Part shown: positions 30,736 to 40,301 of the stretch, piece by piece
How the letters are laid out: each line of letters opens with the position of its first letter
Numbering within the stretch: the first letter of the stretch is position 1
Assembly: GCA_003243275.1 (NCBI GenBank)
Contig: QFQR01000002.1
Span: forward strand, 124,001-188,000
DNA from: Leifsonia xyli
GTDB lineage: Bacteria > Actinomycetota > Actinomycetes > Actinomycetales > Microbacteriaceae
Length of the DNA: 64,000 bases
Reading direction: 5' to 3'
Position numbers and translations under genes: made by a program
The notes under the pieces: generated by a model
Told to the model about the DNA's origin: nothing
Database searches by the model: none
What the model saw: the letters and a program-made list of their open reading frames with translations, nothing else

Positions 30736-31153
30736 GCGGTTTCGGCATCCGGAGCGCGTCGCGGGACTCTTCGTCGCGGTCAGCTGGGCTGCGCTCGTCT
30801 TCGCGGTGTTCGGGATGCTCTCGGTGCTGCTCGACCGTGATCCCGTCGAGCAGCCGGTCGGCCCCTACTTCGGTCTCGTGGCGATCCTGCTGGCGATGGG
30901 CGTCGTCTACCTCGGCATCGTGCTGACGGTGCCCGCCCGGAGTCCGTGGCTCGGCGCGCTCGCGACGGCCGCGGGCGTCTATCTCGTGATCGTCGCGACG
31001 GCGGCGCTCGTCGATCTCTCGCTCGCGTTCGCCCAGGCGAGCAGCCCGTTCGTGCTCGTCGCGGCGTTCCTCGCGCTCGCACCGCCGATCGCCTGCTGGG
31101 CATATTTCCGCGGACGCGGCTCCGATACCCCCCGCACGCGGGTATCGTCCTGA
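30710..31153 (+). CDS. hypothetical membrane protein
   Basis: This protein of about 147 aa has four predicted membrane helices (AGLFVAVSWAALVFAVFGM, YFGLVAILLAMGVVYLGIVL, ATAAGVYLVIVATAALVDL, LVAAFLALAPPIACWAYF) after a short basic N-terminus. ATG at 30710 has GGAG five bases upstream. A GTG nine bases earlier is also in frame. It overlaps the preceding membrane-protein gene and probably depends on its translation. Function unknown. Confidence 0.72.
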   Translation: MSAPTPRPERFRHPERVAGLFVAVSWAALVFAVFGMLSVLLDRDPVEQPVGPYFGLVAILLAMGVVYLGIVLTVPARSPWLGALATAAGVYLVIVATAALVDLSLAFAQASSPFVLVAAFLALAPPIACWAYFRGRGSDTPRTRVSS

Positions 31154-31176
31154 CGGCATCCCTGCGGTTAGCCTGA

Positions 31177-31205
31177 CGATCTCAGGGATGTGGGGTCCCT
31201 GATCG
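31177..31205. promoter_or_regulatory. inverted repeat in the pilus operon leader
   Basis: CGATCTCAGGGA and TCCCTGATCG form a near-perfect stem with a 7-base loop, about 60 bases before pilB. TTAGCCT just upstream (31168-31174) is a possible -10. It could be an operator or a leader hairpin. Confidence 0.4.
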
Positions 31206-31263
31206 AGGTGCCGTTCGGGGGGACGGCATCCCGGATCACCGTGCAGACACCTAGGGGGGTGGC

Positions 31264-32922
31264 ATGGCCTCCCTGTCCGAGATCCTGATCATCCGCGGTC
31301 AGTTGCCGATCACGTCGATCGACACGGCATCCGGTGAGGATGACGAGAGCCAGATCCGCGAGCTCGTCTCGACCGGTCTGCTGAGCGAGAGCCAGGTCGC
31401 GTCTGCGCGTGCCGCGCAGTTGAACCTGCCGTTCGTCGACCTCACCGAGTACCCCGTCGACCATGCCGCCGTGGCACTCGTGCCGATCGGCCTGCTGCGC
31501 CGCCACGAGGTGCTGCCGATCGGGCGCGACGGCGACCGCCTGCTCGTCGCGATGGCCGACCCGAACAACGTCGTCGCGCTCGACGACATCCGTGCCGCTG
31601 TGCGCATCTCGGTGCGTGCGGTCGTCGCCGAACGCCAGGACCTGCTCAACTCGATCGCCCGCTTCGTGCGCGCCGACAGCGAGCTCAACGACCTCTCGAG
31701 CGCGATCGAGGAGGATGCCGGCGGCGCCGGGTCCGAGCTGGAACGCGCCGAGGTCGAGGACGACGCGCCCATCGTGCGCTTCGTGAACCTGCTGATCAGC
31801 CAGGCGATCCAGGACCACGCCTCCGACATCCACATCGAGCCGGCCGAGCACGAGCTCAACGTGCGCTACCGCATCGACGGCGTGCTGCACGAGATGCAGC
31901 GCGCGCCGAAGACGATCCAGAACGGTGTCATCAGCCGCCTCAAGATCATGAGCGACATCGACATCGCCGAGCGGCGCAAGCCGCAGGACGGCCGGCTCTC
32001 GGTCGTGCACGGCGGCAAGAAGATCGACCTCCGTGTCGCGACCCTGCCGACGGTGCACGGCGAGAAGGTCGTCATGCGTATCCTCGACAACTCCTCGACG
32101 CAGCTCGGCATCCAGCAGATGGCGATGCTCGATCACAACCTGGAGCGGTTCAGGAAGTCGTACTCGAAGCCGTACGGCATGATCCTGGTGACCGGTCCGA
32201 CCGGTTCCGGAAAGTCGACGACGCTCTACACGACCCTCAACGAGGTCGCGAAGCCCGAGATCAACGTCATCACCGTCGAGGACCCGGTCGAGTACCGGCT
32301 GCCGGGCATCAACCAGGTGCAGGTGAACGTCAAGGCGGGTCTCACCTTCGCGAGCGCGCTGCGCAGCATCCTGCGTTCCGACCCGGATGTGGTGCTGATC
32401 GGTGAGATCCGCGACCAGGAGACGGCGCAGATCGCGATCGAGGCCTCGCTCACGGGTCACCTCGTGCTCTCGACCTTGCACACCAACGACGCGCCGAGCG
32501 CCGTCACGCGTCTCATCGAGATGGACATCGAGCCGTTCCTGGTGGGTTCCGCGCTCGACTGCGTGGTGGCTCAGCGTCTTGCGCGTCGCCTCTGCGACAA
32601 GTGCAAGCAGCCGTATCACCACCCGCCCGAGGAGCTGCAGGCGCTCGGCTTCGCCTTCGACCCGCGGATGGGCATCCCGACCCTGTTCCGTCCGATCGGC
32701 TGCCAGCACTGCTCGAACACCGGATACCGCGGCCGCATGGCGCTGCACGAGGTGATGACGGTGACCGAGGACATCGAGCGGCTCGCCGTGTCGCGGGCCT
32801 CGAGCGCCGAGATCGGGCGCGTCGCCGTGGCGCAGGGCATGTACACCCTGCGTCAGGACGGCTGGGGCAAAGCTCTGCTCGGCATGACGAGCATCGAGGA
32901 GATCCTGCGCGTCGTCGCCTGA
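31264..32922 (+). CDS. pilB: type IV pilus extension ATPase
   Basis: This 552-aa hexameric secretion ATPase has an N-terminal MshEN/GspE-N domain (about 30-140), then Walker A GPTGSGKST (about 309-317), the Asp box, Walker B DPDVVLIGEIRD (about 374-385) and the His box LSTLHTNDAP. The zinc tetracysteine (CDKCKQPY and GCQHCSNTGYRG) marks GspE/PilB extension motors rather than retraction motors. It drives pilin polymerisation at the inner face of the membrane. As the first gene of the pilus operon it has its own leader, and pilT follows after 43 bases. Confidence 0.95.
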   Translation: MASLSEILIIRGQLPITSIDTASGEDDESQIRELVSTGLLSESQVASARAAQLNLPFVDLTEYPVDHAAVALVPIGLLRRHEVLPIGRDGDRLLVAMADPNNVVALDDIRAAVRISVRAVVAERQDLLNSIARFVRADSELNDLSSAIEEDAGGAGSELERAEVEDDAPIVRFVNLLISQAIQDHASDIHIEPAEHELNVRYRIDGVLHEMQRAPKTIQNGVISRLKIMSDIDIAERRKPQDGRLSVVHGGKKIDLRVATLPTVHGEKVVMRILDNSSTQLGIQQMAMLDHNLERFRKSYSKPYGMILVTGPTGSGKSTTLYTTLNEVAKPEINVITVEDPVEYRLPGINQVQVNVKAGLTFASALRSILRSDPDVVLIGEIRDQETAQIAIEASLTGHLVLSTLHTNDAPSAVTRLIEMDIEPFLVGSALDCVVAQRLARRLCDKCKQPYHHPPEELQALGFAFDPRMGIPTLFRPIGCQHCSNTGYRGRMALHEVMTVTEDIERLAVSRASSAEIGRVAVAQGMYTLRQDGWGKALLGMTSIEEILRVVA

Positions 32923-32965
32923 CGAGGCGTATCGGAAGTTCCGCACGGAGGGGGAGGACCACCGC

Positions 32966-34510
32966 GTGAACAACAACATCTACGAGATCCCGCTGACGGA
33001 TCCCGCGGCACCGCCGTTCGGCGTGCCTGGATCGGGCGGCACGCTGCCGCCCCCGCACGGCGTCTTGCCGCCGGATGCGGTTCCCAGCGTCGACTTCTCC
33101 CAACTCCCGCCGCCCGGCGCGAGCGCACCGGCCACGGAGTCGCCCCTGCAGACTCCGTCGCCGGTGCCGCCGGGGGCGGGTTACCCTCCCCAGCAGGCGG
33201 CGCCTGCGCCCGAGTACGCGGCACCGCCCGCGATGCCGGGCTACTCCGCGCCGCCCGTGATGGAGATGCCGATGCCGGCGCCGGGCTTCGACACGGCCGC
33301 GTCGATGGGGCCGGGGCTCGTGCCGCCGCCTGCGCCGCCTGCCCCGGTGGCCGCCCCCGCCGACTCGCTCATCGATGACCAGTTCGCGCGGGCCGCCCGG
33401 GCGAACGCCGACCCCGATCTGCTGCACTGCCTCCAGGAGGTGCTGCTCGCAGGAGCCTCCGACCTCCACATCTCGACGGGCACGGCACCGCTGCTGCGCA
33501 TCGACGGCACGCTCACGCCCGTGCACGAGCAGGGGCTCTGGGATCGCGAGAAGACCGCGACGGCGCTCTACAGCATCCTGTCGCCCACGCAGCGCGCCAA
33601 GTTCGACGAGGTGCTCGAGCTCGACTTCGCCTTCACGCTCTCGGCCAACGCCCGATTCCGCGTGAACTTCTACCAGCAGCGCGGCGCGATCGGCGGGGCG
33701 TTCCGTATCATCCCGACCGAGATCAAGAGCCTCGGGCAGCTGGGCGTTCCCGGCCAGGTGGGGGAGTTCGCGAAGCTGCCGCGTGGACTGGTGCTGGTGA
33801 CCGGCCCGACCGGTTCCGGCAAGTCGACGACGCTCGCCGCGCTCATCGACCAGGTCAACGACACGCGCCGCGACCACATCGTCACGGTCGAGGACCCGAT
33901 CGAGTTCCTGCACCAGAACAAGAAGTCGCTCATCAACCAGCGCGAGGTCGGTGCCGATACGCACTCCTTCGGCAACGCGCTCAAGCACGTGCTGCGTCAG
34001 GACCCGGATGTCATCCTCATCGGTGAGCTCCGTGACCTCGAGACGATCTCGGTGGCGTTGACCGCGGCCGAGACCGGTCACCTCGTATTCGCCACGCTGC
34101 ATACGCAGAGCGCGGGCTCCACGATCGACCGTGTCATCGACGTGTTCCCGCCGCACCAGCAGGACCAGATCCGGGTGCAGCTCGCCGCGACGCTCCAGGG
34201 CGTCGTCTGTCAGACGCTCGTGAAGCGCGCGAGCGGCCGTGGGCGTGCCGTTGCGACGGAGATCATGTTCATCACGCCGGCCATCGCGAACCTCGTGCGC
34301 GAGGGCAAGACCTACCAGGTCACCTCGGCGCTGCAATCGGGTGCCGGTCAGGGAATGCACACCATGGATCAGCATCTGGCCGAGCTCGTCAACGGTGGCG
34401 AGGTCGCCTACGAGCACGCGATCGAGAAGGTGCAGGATCCCGAGACGTTCAACCGTCTCGTGACGCGCCGCGATCTCAACAACAACGCCCCGGCAGCGAG
34501 GAGCATCTGA
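32966..34510 (+). CDS. pilT: type IV pilus retraction ATPase with Pro-rich extension
   Basis: This 514-aa protein has the PilT core from about residue 135: LLAGASDLHISTGTAPLLRI, Walker A GPTGSGKST (about 279-287), Walker B DPDVILIGELRD (about 345), and the PilT-type AGLIRE-region counterpart near the C-terminus. There is no tetracysteine. Typical PilT is about 350 aa. The extra 130 N-terminal residues are Pro/Ala-rich and probably disordered (PPPGASAP, PPAPPAPVAAPAD). It powers pilus retraction. GTG start with GGGGAGGACC upstream; the stop overlaps the pilC start (TGATG). Confidence 0.92.
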   Translation: MNNNIYEIPLTDPAAPPFGVPGSGGTLPPPHGVLPPDAVPSVDFSQLPPPGASAPATESPLQTPSPVPPGAGYPPQQAAPAPEYAAPPAMPGYSAPPVMEMPMPAPGFDTAASMGPGLVPPPAPPAPVAAPADSLIDDQFARAARANADPDLLHCLQEVLLAGASDLHISTGTAPLLRIDGTLTPVHEQGLWDREKTATALYSILSPTQRAKFDEVLELDFAFTLSANARFRVNFYQQRGAIGGAFRIIPTEIKSLGQLGVPGQVGEFAKLPRGLVLVTGPTGSGKSTTLAALIDQVNDTRRDHIVTVEDPIEFLHQNKKSLINQREVGADTHSFGNALKHVLRQDPDVILIGELRDLETISVALTAAETGHLVFATLHTQSAGSTIDRVIDVFPPHQQDQIRVQLAATLQGVVCQTLVKRASGRGRAVATEIMFITPAIANLVREGKTYQVTSALQSGAGQGMHTMDQHLAELVNGGEVAYEHAIEKVQDPETFNRLVTRRDLNNNAPAARSI

Positions 34511-35763
34511 TGTCAACGGCAACAGCGGTCGGATCACCGTCGCGGAACTGGTCCTACCAAGGCCGTGACAGCGGGGGCAAGCTCGTCAAGGGCAAGCTCG
34601 AGGCGCCGACGGAGAGCGCGGCCGTCGACCGGATGCGCACCATGGGGCTGAGCCCCGTCAAGGTCAGCGAGGCGGCGGCCGGCACGGGCCTCAACCGCGA
34701 GATCGAGTTCGGCGGCGGTGCCCGGGTCGGCCTCAAGGATCTCGCGGTGCTGTCGCGTCAGGCCGCGACGATGGTGAGCGCGGGACTCTCGCTGCTCAAG
34801 GCGCTCGCGATCCTCTCCGAGCAGACCGAGAACAAGAAGCTCAAGTCGACCCTCGCCGTGGTGGCGCGTGACGTCGAGGTCGGCTGGTCGTTCTCCGATG
34901 CGCTCGGCAAGCATCCACGGGTCTTCCCGCCGCTCATGATCAACATGGTGAGGGCGGGTGAGACCGGCGGCTTCCTCGACGGCGCGCTCGACACGATCGC
35001 GGTGAACTACGAGAAGGAAGCCAAACTCCGCGAGCAGATCAAGTCGGCGATGACCTACCCCGTGATGGTCTTCATCATGTCGATCGTCGCCGTCGTCATC
35101 ATGCTGCTGTTCATCGTGCCGATCTTCAAGGACATGTTCGCGGGCTTCGATGCCGAGCTGCCGCTGCCGACCCTGATGCTCGTCTGGCTCAGCCAGGCGA
35201 TGGTCTACGTCGTGCCGGTGGGCATCGTGGTCGGCATCGTCTTCTCGATCTGGTGGCGAGCCAACAAGAACACCGAACGGGTGCGCAGCCGCGTCGATCC
35301 GATCAAGCTCAAGGTGCCGATCTTCGGCAAGCTCACCTCGAAGATCGCGATCACGCGCTTCTGTCGCAACCTCGCCGACATGGTGAAGGCCGGCGTGCCG
35401 ATCCTCCAGGCCCTCAACATCGTGGGTGAGGCCTCCGGCAACTGGGTGATCGAGCAGGCGGCCAACAACATCGCGAACTCGGTGCGCGTGGGTAAGTCGA
35501 TCTCGGCACCACTCGCCGAGGAGAAGGTGTTCCCGCCCATGGCGGCGCAGATGATCGCCGTCGGCGAGGATGCCGGAGCCCTCGACACGATGCTGTCGAA
35601 GGTCGCCGACTTCTACGACGACGAGGTCAAGGCCACCACCGAGGCGCTCACCTCGATCATCGAGCCGCTGTTGATCGCCTTCCTGGGCGTCGTGGTCGGT
35701 GGCATGGTCATCGCGCTCTACATGCCCATCTTCAGCATGATCAACGTCGTCGGCGGCAGCTGA
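34510..35763 (+). CDS. pilC: type IV pilus inner-membrane platform protein
   Basis: This 417-aa GspF/PilC protein has two T2SSF domains. The first (about 75-195) contains LSRQAATMVSAGLSLLKALA and a membrane segment VMVFIMSIVAVVIMLLFIVP (about 193-212). The second (about 278-400) contains RFCRNLADMVKAGVPILQAL and ends in VVGGMVIALYMPIF. It links the cytoplasmic ATPases to the growing pilus. Translationally coupled to pilT. A 123-base gap follows before pilA. Confidence 0.95.
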   Translation: MSTATAVGSPSRNWSYQGRDSGGKLVKGKLEAPTESAAVDRMRTMGLSPVKVSEAAAGTGLNREIEFGGGARVGLKDLAVLSRQAATMVSAGLSLLKALAILSEQTENKKLKSTLAVVARDVEVGWSFSDALGKHPRVFPPLMINMVRAGETGGFLDGALDTIAVNYEKEAKLREQIKSAMTYPVMVFIMSIVAVVIMLLFIVPIFKDMFAGFDAELPLPTLMLVWLSQAMVYVVPVGIVVGIVFSIWWRANKNTERVRSRVDPIKLKVPIFGKLTSKIAITRFCRNLADMVKAGVPILQALNIVGEASGNWVIEQAANNIANSVRVGKSISAPLAEEKVFPPMAAQMIAVGEDAGALDTMLSKVADFYDDEVKATTEALTSIIEPLLIAFLGVVVGGMVIALYMPIFSMINVVGGS

Positions 35764-35886
35764 TATTACCCCCCCATCGTGGGATACCGCGCGGGGAATA
35801 CACACGCCAACATCAAGAAGTCGAGTCAGAACCGTTGGGGGGGACGGCTCGCAAACCCAAACAAACCAAGTGGAAATGGAAAAGCA

Positions 35887-36288
35887 ATGACTCGCATCAT
35901 GGAGGCCTTCCAGGCCAAGCGTGCGGAGCTCGCCAAGAAGGACGAGGGCTTCACCCTCATCGAGCTCCTCGTCGTCGTCATCATCATCGGCATCCTCGCC
36001 GCGATCGCGATCCCGGTGTACATCGGGGTGCAGAACTCGGCCAAGGACTCGGCCACCCAGTCGGACATCCAGAACGCCAAGACCGCGGTCGTCGCGTACT
36101 TCACGGCCAAGGGTGCCTACCCGACCGACCTGACGGGCCTGAGCGACTACGGCTACCCCGGCGTCAGCCAGACCGGTGAGACCATGACCTTCACCTCGAC
36201 CGGCAGCAACTTCACCATCACCGGAACGAGCCCGACCGGCAACAAGTTCCAGGCGACCGACTCCTCGGGCGTCAAGCAGATTCCGTAA
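35887..36288 (+). CDS. pilA: type IV pilin (major prepilin candidate)
   Basis: This 133-aa prepilin has a class III signal: KKDEG followed by FTLIELLVVVIIIGILAAIA, with cleavage expected after Gly21 by the downstream peptidase and Glu at mature position 5. The rest is a small Thr/Ser/Gly-rich head. With 112 mature residues it is short, as in other Gram-positive pilins. It has its own intergenic region before it and a strong hairpin after it, consistent with higher expression as the main subunit. ATG at 35887 was chosen since the leader peptide begins there; upstream frame codons look like leader RNA. Confidence 0.92.
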   Translation: MTRIMEAFQAKRAELAKKDEGFTLIELLVVVIIIGILAAIAIPVYIGVQNSAKDSATQSDIQNAKTAVVAYFTAKGAYPTDLTGLSDYGYPGVSQTGETMTFTSTGSNFTITGTSPTGNKFQATDSSGVKQIP

Positions 36289-36316
36289 GTCCAACTGCCG
36301 GCTCCGGCCGGCGACC

Positions 36317-36348
36317 AGGTGGGGCGTCGCGCGAGCGGCGCCCCACCT
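36317..36348 (+). terminator. hairpin after pilA
   Basis: AGGTGGGGCG (36317-36326) and CGCCCCACCT (36339-36348) form a perfect 10-bp stem. Placed between pilA and the minor pilins, it may stop part of the transcripts and keep pilA mRNA in excess. Confidence 0.65.
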
Positions 36349-36391
36349 CCCGGTAGCAGGATCCACCGACGACATCGCTGAGGGGGCGGAG

Positions 36392-37792
36392 ATGAAGTCA
36401 CGAACCGAACGCGGCATTCTCCGCCGCATGCTCGGCACCGTCGCACGCGACGAGGCGGGCGTCTCGATCATCGAGGTGCTCGCCGCAACTCTCATCTTCT
36501 TGGTGCTCTCGATCGGCACCGCCCAGGCCGCCGTCACCGTGGTGCGACTCGCGGGCGACCAGCGCCACCGCGTCACGGCGCTCAGCCTTGCGGCCGGCGA
36601 GGTCGACCTCGTCCGCTCGCTCGGCGACCCCTTCAAGGTGCTCGACCGTGAGGTGGTCGTGACCGTCGACGGCCTCGACTACACGATCCACCGCGACACC
36701 TCCTGGGTGACCGGCACCGGGCTCGACATCCCCTGCGGTGCGGGCGGCACAGGCAACCTCCAGTACAAGCGCGTGAACGTCCGCGTCACCTGGGGCGGGC
36801 AGGTCGCGCCGATCTCGCCGGTGTCCTCCGACACGATCCTCGCGCCCGACGGGCGTCTCAACGACCCGACCCGCGGCACCATCCTGGTGGCGGTGAGCAA
36901 GGCCGACGGCACGGGTGCCGGCGCCATCGCCGTCGCGATCACCCCGAACGGCGGTGGTTCCGCCACGCTCGACACGCAGCCCGATCCCACCAACGCCGAG
37001 GGCTGCACCTACGCGCTGCAGGTGGTGCCCGGCGTCTACACCGTCGCGCTCAGCAAGTCCGGTTACATCAGTGCCGCCCAGAGCACCTCGCCGACCGCGA
37101 GCGTCACCGTCACGGCCGGTGCCACCGTCACCTCGACCTTCACCTTCGACAACGCGGGCAGCTTCGGACTCACCTTCGCCGGCGGGTCGACAGCAGCCAA
37201 GGCCACCAACTTCGAGACCAGCTACGTCAACACCTACGGGGTCTACTACTCGAGCCAGCTGGGCACCCAGAAGCTCTTCCCGTGGAGCTCCGGCTACCGC
37301 GGAATCGCCGGCCACTACGTCGCCCCGGACGCGACGGGTGCGGGCGGCTGCCCGGTCGTGGATCCCGCGGAGTGGCAGGCGGGCGTCGTCGGCACGACCG
37401 CTCTCGCCGACGGCGTCGCCACCGATCCGGTGGCTGCAACCCCCGGGGGAGCCGCCGCGATGAGCGTGCCGTTGCCGACCCTGCAGGTCAAGAGCATCCC
37501 GCAGAAGAACTACATCACGGCCGTGAGCGTCGATGTCCAGGCAGTCGCGGGTGAGCCGCGGTGCAGTGTCGGGATGACCTACACCTTCGACCGGCTGAGC
37601 AGCTCGAGCAACAGCAGCTCGGATCGCACGATCATGCTGCCCTACGGCACCTGGAAGCTGTACTCGTCCACGACGAACAACAGCACGACGGGTGCGATCG
37701 GCCAGTCCGCGATCATCCCGCTCAACAATGTCGTCACGAGCGGCATGGTGACGGGCAACCAGGTCACCCTCGACCCGCGGACCGCGGGATGA
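36392..37792 (+). CDS. PilV-like minor pilin, large
   Basis: This 466-aa protein has a prepilin signal RDEAG followed by VSIIEVLAATLIFLVLSIG (cleavage after Gly23, Glu at mature position 5). At that length it is a minor, not major, subunit. The middle has a carboxypeptidase-regulatory-like segment (YALQVVPGVYTVALSKSGYIS, about 208-228, quoted as key residues) of the kind found in surface adhesins. The C-terminal region is Ser/Thr-rich. It probably sits at the pilus tip. Its stop overlaps the next start (ATGA). Confidence 0.82.
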   Translation: MKSRTERGILRRMLGTVARDEAGVSIIEVLAATLIFLVLSIGTAQAAVTVVRLAGDQRHRVTALSLAAGEVDLVRSLGDPFKVLDREVVVTVDGLDYTIHRDTSWVTGTGLDIPCGAGGTGNLQYKRVNVRVTWGGQVAPISPVSSDTILAPDGRLNDPTRGTILVAVSKADGTGAGAIAVAITPNGGGSATLDTQPDPTNAEGCTYALQVVPGVYTVALSKSGYISAAQSTSPTASVTVTAGATVTSTFTFDNAGSFGLTFAGGSTAAKATNFETSYVNTYGVYYSSQLGTQKLFPWSSGYRGIAGHYVAPDATGAGGCPVVDPAEWQAGVVGTTALADGVATDPVAATPGGAAAMSVPLPTLQVKSIPQKNYITAVSVDVQAVAGEPRCSVGMTYTFDRLSSSSNSSSDRTIMLPYGTWKLYSSTTNNSTTGAIGQSAIIPLNNVVTSGMVTGNQVTLDPRTAG

Positions 37793-38481
37793 TCGCCGTG
37801 CGGCGGCGGCTGCGCCACGACGACTCCGGCGTGACGCTCGTCGAGACCCTCGTCGTGATGATGCTGAGCGCGCTGCTCATGTCGATCACCGTCGGCTTCT
37901 TCGTCGCTGTCACCAAGCAGACGACGCAGTCCGAGAACATCCGGCGGTCGACCGCCGATGCGAGCAACATCATGAACACGGTGTCGAACGCGATCCGCGC
38001 GTCTGTCAACAACGCGGTGTCGACCTCGACGACTCCCGACCCCGCGATCGTCGCCGCCAACGCGACCTCGATCACCATCATCTCCTACACGGATGCGGGC
38101 GTCGCGGGCACGGTCGGCAACGTCTTCGAGACCCCGCTGCGGCTTCGCTACCGCATCGACGCTCAGGGGCGCATGCTGGAGGATCGCTGGTCGGCGACCA
38201 AGACCAACGGCTACGCGGTCTTCCCGAGCATGTCGACCACACCGACCAGCACGCGCGTGCTCGGCAACGTCGTCGTCAACGGGACGAGCGATCCCCTGTT
38301 CCGTTACTACTCCACGAGCGGCGCGCAGCTCGGCGGGAGCGGCGACCTGACCCTCACCCAGCGAAGCGCCGTGACAACGGTGCGTTTCGTCGTCAAGGTC
38401 AAGGCCGACCGCTCGAAGGAGACCGTCGTGCTCGACAACACGATCGGCATGCCGAACATGGACCTGGCCGCAGGGAGCTGA
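37789..38481 (+). CDS. PilW-like minor pilin
   Basis: This 230-aa protein has the prepilin signal HDDSG followed by VTLVETLVVMMLSALLMSI (cleavage after Gly14, Glu at mature position 5). The head has RLRYRIDAQGRMLEDRW, a pattern seen in PilW-type proteins. It is translationally coupled to both neighbours (four-base overlap upstream, two bases to the next ATG). A tip-complex or assembly-priming role is inferred. Confidence 0.82.
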   Translation: MIAVRRRLRHDDSGVTLVETLVVMMLSALLMSITVGFFVAVTKQTTQSENIRRSTADASNIMNTVSNAIRASVNNAVSTSTTPDPAIVAANATSITIISYTDAGVAGTVGNVFETPLRLRYRIDAQGRMLEDRWSATKTNGYAVFPSMSTTPTSTRVLGNVVVNGTSDPLFRYYSTSGAQLGGSGDLTLTQRSAVTTVRFVVKVKADRSKETVVLDNTIGMPNMDLAAGS

Positions 38482-38483
38482 CA

Positions 38484-40301
38484 ATGCTGCGTCGACTCAT
38501 CCGTCGCGAAGACGGCTACATCCTTCCCATGGTCATCGGCCTGGGACTCGTGCTCGTGCTCATCACGGCGATCGCCCTCACCTCGACCTCGAGCGGCAGC
38601 GTCAAGTCCGACACCGAGACTGACTGGAACGCGGCGCTCGCCGCTGCCTACGCCGGCATCGAGGACTACTCGAGCCGTGTCGAGAACGACCCCTCGTATG
38701 TCAAGTACGGCAACACGGCGTCGGCCTTCAGCAGCGGCAGCCCGAGCCTGACGCTTCCGACCGGCACCAACGCCAACAAGGCATTCACTGTGGCGACGGG
38801 TGGTGCCTGGGCCACCGTCGCCGGATCCGACGGCAAGTCGCAGTTCCGCTACGAGGTCAATACCGCCAAGTACGGCTCGACGGGCGTCGTGCGCATCCGC
38901 TCGACGGGAAAGGTCGGCAAGCAGACCCGCACGGTGATCGCCGACCTGCGGCAGGACGGCTTCACCGATTTCGTCTACTTCACCGACTACGAGGTGCAGG
39001 ACCCGCAGATCACCTCCGGGAGTGACGCCTACTGTGAGGCCTACTGGTGGAACCGTCCGCCCCAGAAGACGAGCGGCGTGCCGGGATACACGGCGGGGGT
39101 CAGCCCGACCTGCGCCGACATCCAGTTCGCCGCCGCGGACAAGATCACCGGCAAGGTGCACAGCAACGACCGCATCCTCACCTGCGGGGCCACCTTCAAC
39201 GGCGGCGTGACCACGGCGAGCACGACGACGCCGCTCTATGGCACCGGCGGCGGCTGCCCCGCGGCGGTCTTCAACGCCGGGGTGCCGCAACTCGTCGGTG
39301 CGGTCACGATGCCCGACACGAACGCCGCCATGCGTTCCGAGACGCGCAGCGACCTGCCGACCGAGGTTCCGGATCCCGGGTGTCTGTACACGGGACCCAC
39401 CGTCATCAAGCTCAACGGCGACGGCACCATGACCGTCTGGTCGCCCTACACGAAGAAGACGCAGACCACCGCGGCGAACACCGGCACCACGCCGACCAAA
39501 TGCGGCAACATCGGCACGAGCGGTAACGCGCTCGGCAGCACCACCGGCGCGACCATCCCGGTGCTCGACCTCAATCTGATCTTCGTGCAGAACGTGCCGG
39601 CCGGGTCGACCGACCCGAACTACACCGCCACCTCGACCACCTCGTTCGGCAACTTCTACTGCGTCGGGTCGGGATCGAGCCAGGGCTGGAAGATCGCGGC
39701 GAGCAGCACGACGACGACCTACGCGCAGAAGTTCCCGTGGGTCAACGGCGGCAATACCGAGACGATGCCGTCGAGCTCCACCTCGACGACACCCGCGTAC
39801 GGATGCCGCAACGGCGACCTCTACATCAGCGGGCAGATCAAGGGTCACATGACCGTCGCCGCCGAGAACTACGTCTACATCACGGGGGATCTCACCTACA
39901 AGGACAACAACGAAGACCTCCTCGGTCTCGTCGGGCAGAACGCGGTGTGGATCTGGAACCCGATGCGCACCAGCGGCGGAAACTACTACGCCATGCTCGG
40001 CAACAACCGCACCGTCTACGCCTCGTTGCTGTCGGTGGCCCACACCATCCAGGTGCAGAACTACGACCAGGGCTCCTCGCGCGGAACCCTCAAGATCGTC
40101 GGCAGCATGGCCCAGAAGTTCCGCGGCCCGGTCGGCACCGGCAGCTCGACCACGGGCTACGCGAAGGACTACAACTACGACACGCGGCTCACCTACTCGG
40201 CTCCGCCGAAGTACCTGACCCCGACCTCGGTCACCTACACGGCGACCCAGATCGCGGGTGCGCCTGCCGCATTCAAGGCGGATGGGAGCGTGGTCAACTG
40301 A
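38484..40301 (+). CDS. PilX-like pilus assembly protein
   Basis: This 605-aa protein begins LIRREDGYILPMVIGLGLVL, a pilin-like helix after a Gly, but without Glu at position 5, as in PilX/GspK tip proteins. The body is Ser/Thr/Gly/Asn-rich, with a late beta-strand array (GDLYISGQIKGHMTVAAENY, YVYITGDLTY, AVWIWNP) suggestive of a beta-helix. Paired Cys residues in an extracellular domain could form disulfides. It probably caps the pilus tip. Its stop overlaps the peptidase start. Confidence 0.78.
   Translation: MLRRLIRREDGYILPMVIGLGLVLVLITAIALTSTSSGSVKSDTETDWNAALAAAYAGIEDYSSRVENDPSYVKYGNTASAFSSGSPSLTLPTGTNANKAFTVATGGAWATVAGSDGKSQFRYEVNTAKYGSTGVVRIRSTGKVGKQTRTVIADLRQDGFTDFVYFTDYEVQDPQITSGSDAYCEAYWWNRPPQKTSGVPGYTAGVSPTCADIQFAAADKITGKVHSNDRILTCGATFNGGVTTASTTTPLYGTGGGCPAAVFNAGVPQLVGAVTMPDTNAAMRSETRSDLPTEVPDPGCLYTGPTVIKLNGDGTMTVWSPYTKKTQTTAANTGTTPTKCGNIGTSGNALGSTTGATIPVLDLNLIFVQNVPAGSTDPNYTATSTTSFGNFYCVGSGSSQGWKIAASSTTTTYAQKFPWVNGGNTETMPSSSTSTTPAYGCRNGDLYISGQIKGHMTVAAENYVYITGDLTYKDNNEDLLGLVGQNAVWIWNPMRTSGGNYYAMLGNNRTVYASLLSVAHTIQVQNYDQGSSRGTLKIVGSMAQKFRGPVGTGSSTTGYAKDYNYDTRLTYSAPPKYLTPTSVTYTATQIAGAPAAFKADGSVVN

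Noticed and set aside
35764..35886. A cyclic-di-GMP riboswitch before pilA
   Set aside because: There is a long leader with G-runs and CGCAAACCC, but the conserved tetraloop, receptor and spacing of the known classes could not be matched.
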